From DATDAH01 sp963823495 (lineage in GTDB: Bacteria; Actinomycetota; Acidimicrobiia; Acidimicrobiales; DATDAH01), in the NCBI GenBank assembly GCA_963823495.1, contig CAWGLV010000001.1, positions 2,604,001 through 2,668,000 of the forward strand: a stretch of 64,000 nt of DNA. The letters are read 5' to 3'. Positions 16,565-24,954 of the stretch are shown one piece after another. How positions within the stretch are numbered: the stretch's first letter is position 1; the number at the start of each line of letters is the position of its first letter. The position numbers were made by a program, and so were the translations under genes. Under the pieces are notes generated by a model, which saw only the letters and a program-made list of their open reading frames with translations, made no database searches and was not told where the DNA came from.

Positions 16565-17515
16565 ATGGCGACCGAGAAGGTGGACAAGCTCGAGCGGCTG
16601 ATGAACCTCGTCGCGGTGCTGCTCGACACCATGCGGCCGCTGAGCGCGGACGAGCTCCACGAGCAGGTCAAGGGCTATCCGGCCAAGGGCGAGAGCTACC
16701 ACCGGGCCCTGGAACGGGACAAGGCCGACCTGCGGGAGATGGGGGTGCCCCTCGTGGTCGAGCCGATCCCCGGCGTGGACCCCCCGCTGGACGGCTACCG
16801 CATCCCGCGGGACGAGTACTACCTCGCCGACCCCGGGCTCGACCCCGACGAGTTGGCGGCGCTCCACCTGGCCGTCCGCACCGTCCAGATCGGTGGTCCC
16901 ACCGACGACGAAGCGCTCTGGAAGCTCGGCGGGGTCATCGACGTCGACGGTGTCGGCACCCTTCCGGGCGGTGGTGAGCCGGTGGCCTCGCTACCCGCCG
17001 ACGCCCGGCTGCCGACGCTGTTCAGCGCGGTCGCCGAGCGCCGCCGGGTACGGGTCACCCACGGCGGCGTCGAGCGGCTGGTGGATCCCTATCGCCTCGA
17101 TTTCCGGCGAGGTCGGTGGTACCTCACCGGGTTGGACCACGAGCGGGACGACACCCGCAGCTACCGGCTGGACCGCATCGAGGGCGACATCACGCCCGAC
17201 GGAGAGGCCGAGGCGTTCACCCGCCCCGACCAGATCCGGTCCGGGGCCGAACGCCAGCCGTGGGAGCTGGGCGACGAGGAGCCCGTCGAGGCGCGGGTCC
17301 TCGTCGATGCGGACCAGGCGCTCCACGCCGTCCACCTCGCCGGCCAGTCCACGGTGGCCGAGCGTCGCGACGACGGCTCGGTCGTGCTGGCCCTCCCGGT
17401 GAGCAACGCCGTCGCCTTCCGCTCCTTCGTCCTGACCTTCCTCGAGCACGCGGAGGTCCTGGACCCGCCGGAGCTGCGCGAGGACCTGGTCTCCTGGTTG
17501 GAGCAGATCGCGTGA
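16565..17515 (+). CDS. pafB: WYL-domain transcriptional regulator PafB
   Basis: 316 aa, ATG. N-terminal winged helix (KLERLMNLVAVLLDTMRPLS), then a WYL domain (RVRVTHGGVERLVDPYRLDF, RGRWYLTGLDHERDDTRSYR) and WCX extension. In mycobacteria PafB with PafC activates the LexA/RecA-independent DNA-damage response; the WYL domain senses single-stranded DNA. Despite the name it does not take part in proteolysis directly. A TAGGCT -10-like element lies at 16549-16554. Coupled to pafC by a GTGA overlap. Confidence 0.93.
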   Translation: MATEKVDKLERLMNLVAVLLDTMRPLSADELHEQVKGYPAKGESYHRALERDKADLREMGVPLVVEPIPGVDPPLDGYRIPRDEYYLADPGLDPDELAALHLAVRTVQIGGPTDDEALWKLGGVIDVDGVGTLPGGGEPVASLPADARLPTLFSAVAERRRVRVTHGGVERLVDPYRLDFRRGRWYLTGLDHERDDTRSYRLDRIEGDITPDGEAEAFTRPDQIRSGAERQPWELGDEEPVEARVLVDADQALHAVHLAGQSTVAERRDDGSVVLALPVSNAVAFRSFVLTFLEHAEVLDPPELREDLVSWLEQIA

Positions 17516-18459
17516 GTCGACCCTCCGCGGGCGACCGCCTCCGGCGCCTGCTCTCCCTGCTCCCGTGGCTGGCCGACCACCCGGGCACGACCATCGGGGA
17601 GATCTGTGACCGCTTCGGGTTCACCCGGGACCAGCTCCTGGCCGACCTGGACGTCGTCTGGATGGTCGGCATCCCCCCGTACACCCCGGACCAGCTCATC
17701 GAGCTCCAGTTCGACGAGGACCGGGTGTCCATCCTCCTGGGTAGCTACTTCCAGCGCCCCCTGCGCCTCACCCCCGATCAGGCCCTGGCCCTGGTCACCG
17801 CCGGACAGAGCCTCTTGGCCGAGCCCGGCGCCGACCCGGAGGGACCGCTGGCCCGAGGCCTGGCCAAGCTGGCCCGGGCCCTGCAGCTCGACCCTGATGC
17901 CGCGGTGGCCGTCCACCTCGGAGCAGCCGGCTCGGAGATCCTCGAACATCTCCGGGCCGCCATCCGCTCCGGACGGCGGGTACGTCTCGACTACTACTCC
18001 TTCGGACGGGACGAACGCAGTGAACGGGAGGTGGATCCGCACCGCCTCTGGGCGGAGGGCGGCAGCTGGTACCTGGGAGCGCACTGCCACCGGGCCGAGG
18101 GGACCCGGGTCTTCCGGTTGGACCGCGTCGTCGGCGTCGAGGTGCTCGACACCGCGACCTCCACGGTCCCGGACCCCGGTGAGCCCGCCGTCTTCACCCC
18201 GACCAGTGAGGGGGCGACGGCGACCCTGCGACTCGACCCCGAGGCGGCCTGGGTCGTGGACTACTACCCCAACGAAGGCGTGCAGGAGACCGACGACGGC
18301 TCACTGCGGGTGGTGCTCCCGGTGGCCAGCGTCCGTTGGCTCGAACAGTTGCTGGTCCGGCTGGGCCCGCTCGCCGCCGTCGAGGCCCTCGAGGGTGGAC
18401 TCCCTGCGGATCCGGGGCCTGGTGCCGCCCGCCGCGTTCTCGCTCGTTACCACCGGTAG
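17512..18459 (+). CDS. pafC: WYL-domain transcriptional regulator PafC
   Basis: 315 aa from GTG at 17512, overlapping the pafB stop by four bases. The N-terminal helix-turn-helix (GDRLRRLLSLLPWLADHPGT, EICDRFGFTRDQLL) is followed by a WYL domain (GRRVRLDYYSFGRDERSERE, WYLGAHCHRAEGTRVFRLDR) and C-terminal WCX region. It pairs with PafB to form the DNA-damage-response activator. Cotranscription and coupled translation fit an obligate heterodimer. Confidence 0.92.
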   Translation: MSRPSAGDRLRRLLSLLPWLADHPGTTIGEICDRFGFTRDQLLADLDVVWMVGIPPYTPDQLIELQFDEDRVSILLGSYFQRPLRLTPDQALALVTAGQSLLAEPGADPEGPLARGLAKLARALQLDPDAAVAVHLGAAGSEILEHLRAAIRSGRRVRLDYYSFGRDERSEREVDPHRLWAEGGSWYLGAHCHRAEGTRVFRLDRVVGVEVLDTATSTVPDPGEPAVFTPTSEGATATLRLDPEAAWVVDYYPNEGVQETDDGSLRVVLPVASVRWLEQLLVRLGPLAAVEALEGGLPADPGPGAARRVLARYHR

Positions 18460-18470
18460 CCTCGCCCGCG

Positions 18471-19109
18471 GTGACCTCCCCCGACACGGCCCAGGAGCCG
18501 GACGCGCCCGCCGCGTCGGCCGAAGAGCCCGCAGAACCCGAGCGCTCGACGGCCCGCTCCGTGATCGAGTGGATCGCGGTCATCGGCGGGGCGTTGATCG
18601 TCGCGCTGGTGATCAAGACGTTCCTGATCCAGGCCTTCTACATCCCGTCGGGCTCCATGGAGACCACCCTGGAGATCGGCGATCGGGTCCTCGTCAACAA
18701 GCTGAGCTACCGCCTGCACGACGTCAACCGGGGTGACCTGGTCGTGTTCGAGGCTCATGAGGGTGAAGGCGACTGCGGCCTTCCCGTCAACCAGGCGGTC
18801 GCCACCGCCGCCGAGGGCGGCATCAAGGACCTGATCAAGCGGGTGATCGGCCTCCCCGGAGACACCGTCGAGGGTCGGGACGGCCAACTCCTGGTCAACG
18901 ACCGGATCCTGGTGGAGCCCTATCTGGACGAAGGCGTGACCACCGACGACTTCGAAGCCGTCACCATTCCCGAGGGGTGCCTCTGGGTGATGGGCGACAA
19001 CCGGAGTGATTCCCGGGACAGCCGCTCCTTCGGCCCCGTCGCCGAGGACCAGCTCGTCGGTCGCGCCTTCGTACGGGTCTGGCCCCTCACCAGCCTCGGC
19101 TTCCTCTGA
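18471..19109 (+). CDS. lepB: Signal peptidase I
   Basis: 212 aa from GTG. A Pro/Glu/Ala-rich cytoplasmic tail is followed by one membrane helix (IEWIAVIGGALIVALVIKTF), then YIPSGSMETTL with nucleophile Ser62 and LIKRVIGLPGD with general base Lys123; box E is WVMGDNRSDSRDSRSFG. It removes signal peptides from exported proteins. A TAGCCT -10 (18457-18462), which begins inside the last codons of pafC, lies eight bases before the start, so it probably has its own promoter. Confidence 0.93.
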   Translation: MTSPDTAQEPDAPAASAEEPAEPERSTARSVIEWIAVIGGALIVALVIKTFLIQAFYIPSGSMETTLEIGDRVLVNKLSYRLHDVNRGDLVVFEAHEGEGDCGLPVNQAVATAAEGGIKDLIKRVIGLPGDTVEGRDGQLLVNDRILVEPYLDEGVTTDDFEAVTIPEGCLWVMGDNRSDSRDSRSFGPVAEDQLVGRAFVRVWPLTSLGFL

Positions 19110-19200
19110 CATCTGACCGGCGTCGCCGTCGGGGAACGCCACGACCGCGGCTCCGCGCCGCAGTGCAGCCTCGAACCACGCGACCCAGGCGGCGAATCAC

Positions 19201-19926
19201 CTAGGAGGTCCCCGTCTCGACCTTGATGGCTTCCATCATGCGGTCGACGTGGTCGCTGAAGACGCCGTCCACGCCCATGGCGAGCAGTTCGGCCAGGTGG
19301 CGGGGGAGTTGGGCGTCCCACCCGAGGCAGACCAGGCCGAACCGGTGGAAGAGGGTGGTCAGGCCCCCGGTCCACTCGCGCTGATGCAGGTTGACGGCGT
19401 CGATCCCCAGCCGGGACATCTCCGCGGCCGCCCGTTCCGGGCCATCCTCGAAGGCCCGCATCTTGGTCGAGGCGACGAGACGCACGCCTTCGGCCCGCTC
19501 CCGCCACGACGCCAGGAGCTCGACATCGGGGTGACAGAGCCAGAGTCGGCCTCGAGCCCCAGCGCCGTCCGCGACCTCCAGAACCGCGTCCAGCGCCGCC
19601 GGGTCCTTGACGTCGAGGCTCAGCGGGAGGCCGGTCCCGCACGCCTCGTACAGCTCCTCGAGGGTCGGCACGTGATCGGGGAGACGATGGCGGAGGACCG
19701 TGCCCACGGGCCTCCGCCGCAGCCATCCACCGACGATCCCGTCGTGGTCGAGGACGGCATGGCCGTCATCGCTGATCCAGACGTCGGACTCGAGGCCGGT
19801 CGCCCCCATCTCGACCGCGAGGCGGAACGACTCCAGCGTGTTGTCGCGGGCCAGGGCCCGGGCGCCGCGATGGGCGAAGCCGATGGGCACGTCGAGGATC
19901 CGGGGATGGCGGGCCATATGACCCAT
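19201..19926 (-). CDS. Glycerophosphodiester phosphodiesterase
   Basis: 241 aa (an alternative ATG is at 19917). FAHRGARALARDNTLESF, LESDVWISDDGHAVLDHDG give the catalytic His pair and the Glu/Asp metal ligands of the GDPD TIM barrel. It hydrolyses glycerophosphodiesters to glycerol-3-phosphate and alcohols. No signal peptide, so it is cytoplasmic. It is convergent with lepB (91-base gap, with only a weak GC hairpin visible) and divergent from the zinc-ribbon gene. Confidence 0.88.
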   Translation of the reverse strand: MGHMARHPRILDVPIGFAHRGARALARDNTLESFRLAVEMGATGLESDVWISDDGHAVLDHDGIVGGWLRRRPVGTVLRHRLPDHVPTLEELYEACGTGLPLSLDVKDPAALDAVLEVADGAGARGRLWLCHPDVELLASWRERAEGVRLVASTKMRAFEDGPERAAAEMSRLGIDAVNLHQREWTGGLTTLFHRFGLVCLGWDAQLPRHLAELLAMGVDGVFSDHVDRMMEAIKVETGTS

Positions 19927-20013
19927 TCTCGCCCCACCGCCTCAAGGCCGCTCACACCCCTGCCGATGGCTGACCTGCTGGAGGAAGTGCCGAAACGGAC
20001 TGGGGACGAGTAC

Positions 20014-20349
20014 ATGGCGACGATCAGGGCGAGTTGCCCGGACTGTGGGGACGTGGAGTTCACGACCCGGGACGTCCAGGTACGGGTGAGCGCACCCGAC
20101 GGCTCGGGGACCTACGCCTTCTCGTGTCCCGGTTGCGCCGTCACGGTGGTCAAGGCCGCCGAGACCCGCACGATCGACCTCCTCCTGGCCAGCGGGGTGA
20201 CCATGGCCCCGGGCGACGCCCCCGCCGAGATCGACGAGCGACCCCATTTCGAGGACCCGATCACCCACGACGACCTCCTCGACTTCCACGACCTGCTGCA
20301 CCGCGACGACACCTGGTTCCAGGATCTCGCCCAGGACAACGACGCCTGA
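20014..20349 (+). CDS. Zinc-ribbon hypothetical protein
   Basis: 111 aa if begun at ATG 20014 (in-frame ATG 19966 and GTG 19987 would extend it, but the extra residues look unlike a domain). MATIRASCPDCGDVEFTTRD and FSCPGCAV provide two CxxC pairs for a structural zinc. The acidic, His-containing C-terminus (DDLLDFHDLLHRDD) is probably helical. I recognise no function; the architecture suggests a small regulatory or nucleic-acid-associated protein. Confidence 0.7.
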   Translation: MATIRASCPDCGDVEFTTRDVQVRVSAPDGSGTYAFSCPGCAVTVVKAAETRTIDLLLASGVTMAPGDAPAEIDERPHFEDPITHDDLLDFHDLLHRDDTWFQDLAQDNDA

Positions 20350-20377
20350 GAGCCCCCGTCGGCCAGACTGACCTTCG

Positions 20378-20581
20378 ATGGTCTGGCTGTGGCTGCTGTT
20401 CCCCCTGCTGATCCTGGGCGTCGCCCTCGCCCTGTGGCGGGCCGCGATCGCCTTGGGTGAAGAACGCGTCGGGCTGGCCTCAGAGGTCCGCGCGCTGGGG
20501 GTCGCGGCCGACCAGGCCCGGCGGGTCGCGGACCCGGACCCGGCCGGAGGCGCCACCGGCCGACCCCAGATCGACCGGTAG
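20378..20581 (+). CDS. Small N-terminally anchored membrane protein
   Basis: 67 aa. One N-terminal helix (MVWLWLLFPLLILGVALALW) then an alpha-helical polar segment and a Gly/Pro-rich tail. Its stop overlaps the -10 element of the tatB gene (20579-20584). Family not recognised; the position next to tatB and tatC may be coincidental. Confidence 0.55.
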   Translation: MVWLWLLFPLLILGVALALWRAAIALGEERVGLASEVRALGVAADQARRVADPDPAGGATGRPQIDR

Positions 20582-20591
20582 GATCGACGCG

Positions 20592-20930
20592 ATGTTCAAC
20601 GTGGGCGGGCCCGAGGTGCTCGTCATCCTGCTGGTGGCGTTGATCGTGCTCGGCCCGGCCCAGCTCCCCAAGGCCGCCCGCCAGGTCGGCAACGTCATGA
20701 ACGAGATCCGCAAGATCTCCTCGGGCTTCCAGCAGGAGCTCACCAGCGCCTTCGAGGCGGAGGAGACCGAGGTCAAGCCGCAGTCACCCGGTGGGCCCCA
20801 CGAGCTGTCCCCGGACCCGGCGGACCCGGCGGAGCCGGCGGGGGCGACCGGGAAGACCGGCGAGACGCCCGAGCCGGCCCCACCGAGCCAGGAGGCCCGG
20901 CCGGACGGCCCGTCCCCCGAGTCGAACTGA
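20592..20930 (+). CDS. tatB: Sec-independent translocase TatB/TatA-like subunit
   Basis: 112 aa. One N-terminal helix (EVLVILLVALIVLGPAQLPK) followed by an amphipathic helix (AARQVGNVMNEIRKISSGFQ) and a long Pro/Glu-rich tail, the TatA/B layout. The VLGPAQLPKAARQVG motif favours TatB. It moves folded twin-arginine substrates together with TatC; the PhoX-like protein at 8944 is a candidate substrate. TAGGAT at 20579-20584 ends seven bases before the ATG, so this transcript is probably leaderless. No separate tatA is present in the window. Confidence 0.9.
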   Translation: MFNVGGPEVLVILLVALIVLGPAQLPKAARQVGNVMNEIRKISSGFQQELTSAFEAEETEVKPQSPGGPHELSPDPADPAEPAGATGKTGETPEPAPPSQEARPDGPSPESN

Positions 20931-20943
20931 CCCCGGGGCCACC

Positions 20944-21705
20944 ATGACCACGAACGACGACGCCGACGAGCGCCTCGACGGCGGCCACATGTCGCTGGTC
21001 GAGCACCTCAACGAGCTGCGCAACCGGCTCATCAAGATGGCACTCGCCGTCGCCGTCGGGGCGGTGGTGGTGTGGATCTTCTACGACCCGATCCTCGACT
21101 TCCTGAAGGCCCCCCTCGACGAGGCCGACCCCGATGCCATCCTGATCCTGACCGACCCCCTCCAGGGGCTGGCCACCCGCTTCAAGGTGGCCGGCTACGG
21201 GGGCATCGCCTTGGCGACGCCGGTGATCCTGTGGCAGCTGTGGCAGTTCATCACCCCGGGCCTCTACCCCAGGGAACGGCGCTACGCCATCCCCTTCGTG
21301 GCGTCCGGGATGGTCCTGTTCACCATGGGCGCCGGGCTCGCCTACTGGACCCTGCCGCGGGCACTGGCCTTCCTCATCTCGATCGGCGGCGAGGGGATCG
21401 AGGCCTTCTACACCCCGGACAAGTACATCCAGCTGATCGTCTACATGATGCTGGCGTTCGGCTTCGGCTTCGAGTTCCCGATCGTCCTGGTCTTCCTCCA
21501 GTTGGCCGGCGTCCTGACCTACAAGCGGCTCATGGCGTGGCGGCGCTACGCCCTGATCGGCATCGTGGTCCTCGTCGCGGTCATCACCCCGAGTGGCGAC
21601 CCGATCAGCCTGGCCGCCCTCTCGGTGCCCATGTACCTGTTCTATGAGCTGTCCATCCTCATCGGCTGGATGATCACCCGCCGCCGGGTCGCCGCCGAGT
21701 CGTGA
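20944..21705 (+). CDS. tatC: Sec-independent translocase subunit TatC
   Basis: 253 aa, ATG 13 bases after tatB. MSLVEHLNELRNRLIK is the signature start of TatC and six membrane helices follow; FITPGLYPRERRYAIPF contains the conserved periplasmic-loop/cytoplasmic segment, and Glu in FGFGFEFPI is the conserved membrane Glu. It is the receptor for twin-arginine signal peptides. The stop overlaps the GTG start of the helicase gene (GTGA). Confidence 0.95.
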   Translation: MTTNDDADERLDGGHMSLVEHLNELRNRLIKMALAVAVGAVVVWIFYDPILDFLKAPLDEADPDAILILTDPLQGLATRFKVAGYGGIALATPVILWQLWQFITPGLYPRERRYAIPFVASGMVLFTMGAGLAYWTLPRALAFLISIGGEGIEAFYTPDKYIQLIVYMMLAFGFGFEFPIVLVFLQLAGVLTYKRLMAWRRYALIGIVVLVAVITPSGDPISLAALSVPMYLFYELSILIGWMITRRRVAAES

Positions 21706-24272
21706 CCGCGGCGTTCACCCTCGACCCGTTCCAGCAACAGGCGATCGCCGCCATCGACCGCGGTGAGTCGGTCTTGGTCGCCGCCCCGACCGGCGCGGGC
21801 AAGACCGTCGTGGCCGAACACGCCGTGGACCGCGTGCTGGTCGAGGACGACGGGCGGGTCTTCTACACCACGCCGGTGAAGGCCCTGTCCAACCAGAAGT
21901 ACGGCGACCTCGTTCGCCGCCACGGCCCGGACCGGGTCGGGCTCCTGACCGGCGACAACAGCATCAACGGCGACGCCCGGGTCGTGGTGATGACCACCGA
22001 GGTCCTCCGCAACATGATCTACGCGGGACGGGACCTCGATGACCTGCGCTTCGTCGTGCTCGACGAGGTCCACTACCTCCAGGACGCCTACCGGGGACCC
22101 GTCTGGGAGGAGGTCATCATCCACGTCCCCGCCCACGTGCGCCTGGTGTGCCTGTCGGCCACCGTCTCCAACGCCGACGAGTTGGCCGCCTGGCTGACCG
22201 AGGTCCGGGGCCCCACCGCCACCGTCATCGAGCACCACCGCCCCGTCGAGCTCGAACACCTCTATGCCGTGGCCGACGGCGTCGAGGACCGGCTGAGGAT
22301 CATCCCCACCCTCGTCGCGGACCGGCCGAACCCCGAAGGCCCGGAGTTCGACTCCCAGCGGGTCCGGGGCCGCGGCGGCGCGGGCGGCCGGAGGCGCCAT
22401 CGGTGGTTCACCCCGGACCGGGCCGACCTCGTCGACCGCCTCGACGGCGAGGACCTCCTGCCCGCCATCTTCTTCGTCTTCAGCCGGGCGGGCTGTGACG
22501 ACGCCGCCCGCCAGGTGGCCCGCGCCGGCCCGGCCCTCACCACCGCCGACGAGCGGGCCCGCATCGACGAGATCATCGACGACCACGTCTCGGAGCTCTC
22601 GGACCGGGACCTGACCGCCCTCCAGTTCGCGGTCTGGCGCGACGGCCTCCAGGCCGGACTCGCCGCCCATCACGCCGGCATGGTCCCGCCGTTCAAGGAG
22701 GCGGTCGAGGCCTGCTTCGTCGAGGGGCTCGTCAAGGTGGTGTTCGCCACCGAGACCCTGGCCCTGGGGATCAACATGCCCGCCCGGTCGGTGGTCATCT
22801 CGAGCCTCAGCAAGTTCACCGGCGAGCGCCACGAACGTCTGACCCCTTCGCAGTACACCCAGCTCACCGGACGGGCCGGCCGGCGGGGCATCGACGACCA
22901 CGGCACGGCCATCGTGCTGTGGTCCCCGTTCGTGGCCTTCGCCGACGTCGCCACCCTCGCCGCCAGCCGTCGCTTCGAGCTGCGTTCCGCCTTCCGCCCC
23001 ACCTACAACATGGCGGCCAACCTCGTGCGCCGTCACGACCCGGACACCGCGCACCGGCTCCTGGCGCTCTCCTTCGCCCAGTTCCAGACCGACCGCGCCC
23101 TGGTCCACGCCGAGCGGGGGATCGACGACCGCCGCCACGAACTGGCGGAGGCCCAGGCTGCGGCCCACTGTGGACGAGGGGACGTCGCCGAGTACCTCAG
23201 GTTGGTCGACGCCGGGCAGGTCCGTCGCGAGCGCCCACCCCGGCGGCTCATCGAGGAGCGGCTGGGCGAGCTCAGCCCCGGCGACATCGTGGACGCGCCG
23301 ATGAAGGACGGCCACGAGCGGGTCGCGGTCCTGTCGGTGGCCCACCGGGCCCAGGGCCAGGTGCGGGTCCGGGCCGTCAGCCGCTCCGGCCGGGTCCTGA
23401 CCTTCGGCTCCCAGACCCTGACCGCGCCGCCGGTGCCGCTGGGGAGCCTCGAACTGCCCGAGCCGTACCGGCCCAACAACCAGGCGTTCCGCAACGATGT
23501 GGCCCGCCGGCTCGAGCGGGCCAGGACCCACCGCCCCGGTCCCTCGATCCAGGAGGAGGTCGACCCCGACGCGCACCCCGTCGCGGGGTGTCCGGAGGGG
23601 CGCCAGCACCTGCGGGCGGCCCGGCGGGCCCGGCGCCTGCGCCAGGAGCTCGCGGCTCACGAGAAGCGGCTCGGAGCCGACAGCGGCTCACTGGCCCGGC
23701 AGTTCGACCGAGTGCTCCAGGTCCTGTCGGGCCGCAACATCCTCGACGGCTGGGCCCTGACCGAGTCCGGCCTCCGCCTGGCCCGCATCTACCACGAGTC
23801 CGACCTGCTGGTCGCCGAGGCGCTGGCCGACGGTCTCTTCGACGGCCTGGACGGACCGGACCTGGTCGCCCTCCTGTCGTGCTTCACCTATGAGCACCGG
23901 AGCCCCGAACCCGCGCCCGCCCCGACCTTCCCCAACGTGGGCCTCCGTCAACGGTGGGAGCGCCTGGCCGATCTGGCCGCGGCCCTGGTCGCCGAGGAGA
24001 CCGCGCTCGCCTTGCGGCTGACCCGGGAACCCGATCCCGGGTTCATCCCCCTGGCCCACGAGTGGGCCGGGGGGGACCACCTCGATGAGGTCCTCGGTGA
24101 CGACGAGCTGTCCGGCGGCGACTTCGTGCGCCAGATCCGCCAGCTCCTCGACCTGCTGCGCCAGGTCGCCGAGGTGGCCCCCGATCCCACCACTCGGGAC
24201 ACCGCCCGCACGGCCATCCGCCGCGTCGACCGGGGAGTGGTGGCCGCCTCCTCGGGCGTGTCCCAGCCATGA
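21702..24272 (+). CDS. helY: Ski2/Mtr4-like DEVH-box RNA helicase (HelY type)
   Basis: 856 aa from a GTG overlapping the tatC stop. Motifs in order: Q-like FTLDPFQQQAIAAI, Walker A APTGAGKT, TPVKALSNQKY, DEVHYLQD, SATVSN, ATETLALGINMPAR, QYTQLTGRAGRRG. A beta-rich SH3-like insert and a helical DSHCT domain at the C-terminus make it a Ski2-like superfamily-2 helicase. It probably unwinds structured RNA in decay or rRNA processing. The tatC-helicase adjacency is common in actinobacteria (HelY in mycobacteria). Confidence 0.9.
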   Translation: MTAAFTLDPFQQQAIAAIDRGESVLVAAPTGAGKTVVAEHAVDRVLVEDDGRVFYTTPVKALSNQKYGDLVRRHGPDRVGLLTGDNSINGDARVVVMTTEVLRNMIYAGRDLDDLRFVVLDEVHYLQDAYRGPVWEEVIIHVPAHVRLVCLSATVSNADELAAWLTEVRGPTATVIEHHRPVELEHLYAVADGVEDRLRIIPTLVADRPNPEGPEFDSQRVRGRGGAGGRRRHRWFTPDRADLVDRLDGEDLLPAIFFVFSRAGCDDAARQVARAGPALTTADERARIDEIIDDHVSELSDRDLTALQFAVWRDGLQAGLAAHHAGMVPPFKEAVEACFVEGLVKVVFATETLALGINMPARSVVISSLSKFTGERHERLTPSQYTQLTGRAGRRGIDDHGTAIVLWSPFVAFADVATLAASRRFELRSAFRPTYNMAANLVRRHDPDTAHRLLALSFAQFQTDRALVHAERGIDDRRHELAEAQAAAHCGRGDVAEYLRLVDAGQVRRERPPRRLIEERLGELSPGDIVDAPMKDGHERVAVLSVAHRAQGQVRVRAVSRSGRVLTFGSQTLTAPPVPLGSLELPEPYRPNNQAFRNDVARRLERARTHRPGPSIQEEVDPDAHPVAGCPEGRQHLRAARRARRLRQELAAHEKRLGADSGSLARQFDRVLQVLSGRNILDGWALTESGLRLARIYHESDLLVAEALADGLFDGLDGPDLVALLSCFTYEHRSPEPAPAPTFPNVGLRQRWERLADLAAALVAEETALALRLTREPDPGFIPLAHEWAGGDHLDEVLGDDELSGGDFVRQIRQLLDLLRQVAEVAPDPTTRDTARTAIRRVDRGVVAASSGVSQP

Positions 24273-24291
24273 CCGCCCCCCACCCGAAATT

Positions 24292-24328
24292 GCGTCGATC
24301 GGTCACGCCTGGCGTGACCGATCGACGC
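24292..24328. promoter_or_regulatory. 17-bp perfect hairpin before the DAGK-like gene
   Basis: Arms 24292-24308 and 24312-24328 are exact complements around a CTG loop. It lies in the 64-base gap after the helicase stop and ends eight bases before the ATG at 24337. No T tract follows, so it could be a terminator for the helicase transcript, an operator, or an RNA structure that limits access to the next start. Confidence 0.6.
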
Positions 24329-24336
24329 CAGAACAG

Positions 24337-24945
24337 ATGATCGGCCGGGGTGAGGACTGGGGGAGCCTCGGTCCGTTGCCCGCCGACGGGGTGGTGGTGC
24401 GCAGCGACGCCGAGGCCCGGGCCGTGGTCACCGCGGCGCGACGGGCCAACGAGGAGATCCCGCCGCTGGGCCTGCTCGGAGGCGACCTGTGCCGGACGGT
24501 GGGGGGGCGGGGCGACGAGGCCCACCTGCGGTCCGAGGCCGCCACCCGGCTCACGGTCGATCTCGGCTCGGTCCTCGTCGACGGCCGCCTGCAGTGGTTC
24601 GTGGCCCATCTGGTCCTCCGCCGGAGTTGGCTGCGAGGACCGCTGTTCGGGGTCTTCAACGCCGAGTGGCTCGGCGCCTGGGACGTCGCCCCGCGGGCCC
24701 ACCCCGGTGACGGGAAGCTGGAGGTGGTCGAGGTCACGATGTCGGCCGGCGACCGCCTGAAGGCCCGCCGGCGCCTGCCTCTGGGGACCCACGTGCCCCA
24801 CCCCGGCATCCGCATCCGATCGGCCGACGCCGTCCAGCGCGACGTGCCCGAGGGCCACCGCGTCTGGCTGGACGGCGAGCGCCTCGGCCCGGCCCGGGCA
24901 CTGTCGATCCGGATCGAGCCTGACGCGCTGCGCGTCGTCGTCTAG
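24337..24945 (+). CDS. Protein resembling the C-terminal domain of lipid/diacylglycerol kinases
   Basis: 202 aa from ATG. The segment FNAEWLGAWDVAPRAHPGDG followed by KLEVVEV, and later VWLDGERLGPARALSIRIEP, resembles the C-terminal beta-sandwich of the DagK/YegS lipid kinases. The N-terminal ATP-binding domain with its GGDGT motif is absent; a GGDLCRTVGG segment occupies part of that position. So it is either a divergent small kinase relative or a stand-alone C-terminal domain. It lies immediately downstream of a perfect hairpin. Confidence 0.6.
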   Translation: MIGRGEDWGSLGPLPADGVVVRSDAEARAVVTAARRANEEIPPLGLLGGDLCRTVGGRGDEAHLRSEAATRLTVDLGSVLVDGRLQWFVAHLVLRRSWLRGPLFGVFNAEWLGAWDVAPRAHPGDGKLEVVEVTMSAGDRLKARRRLPLGTHVPHPGIRIRSADAVQRDVPEGHRVWLDGERLGPARALSIRIEPDALRVVV

Positions 24946-24954
24946 ACAGAGGCC

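Noticed and set aside
20014..20349. Longer start at 19966 for the zinc-ribbon protein
   Set aside because: The extra 16 residues lack a ribosome site and do not look like a domain; MATIRASCPDCG is a more natural N-terminus.
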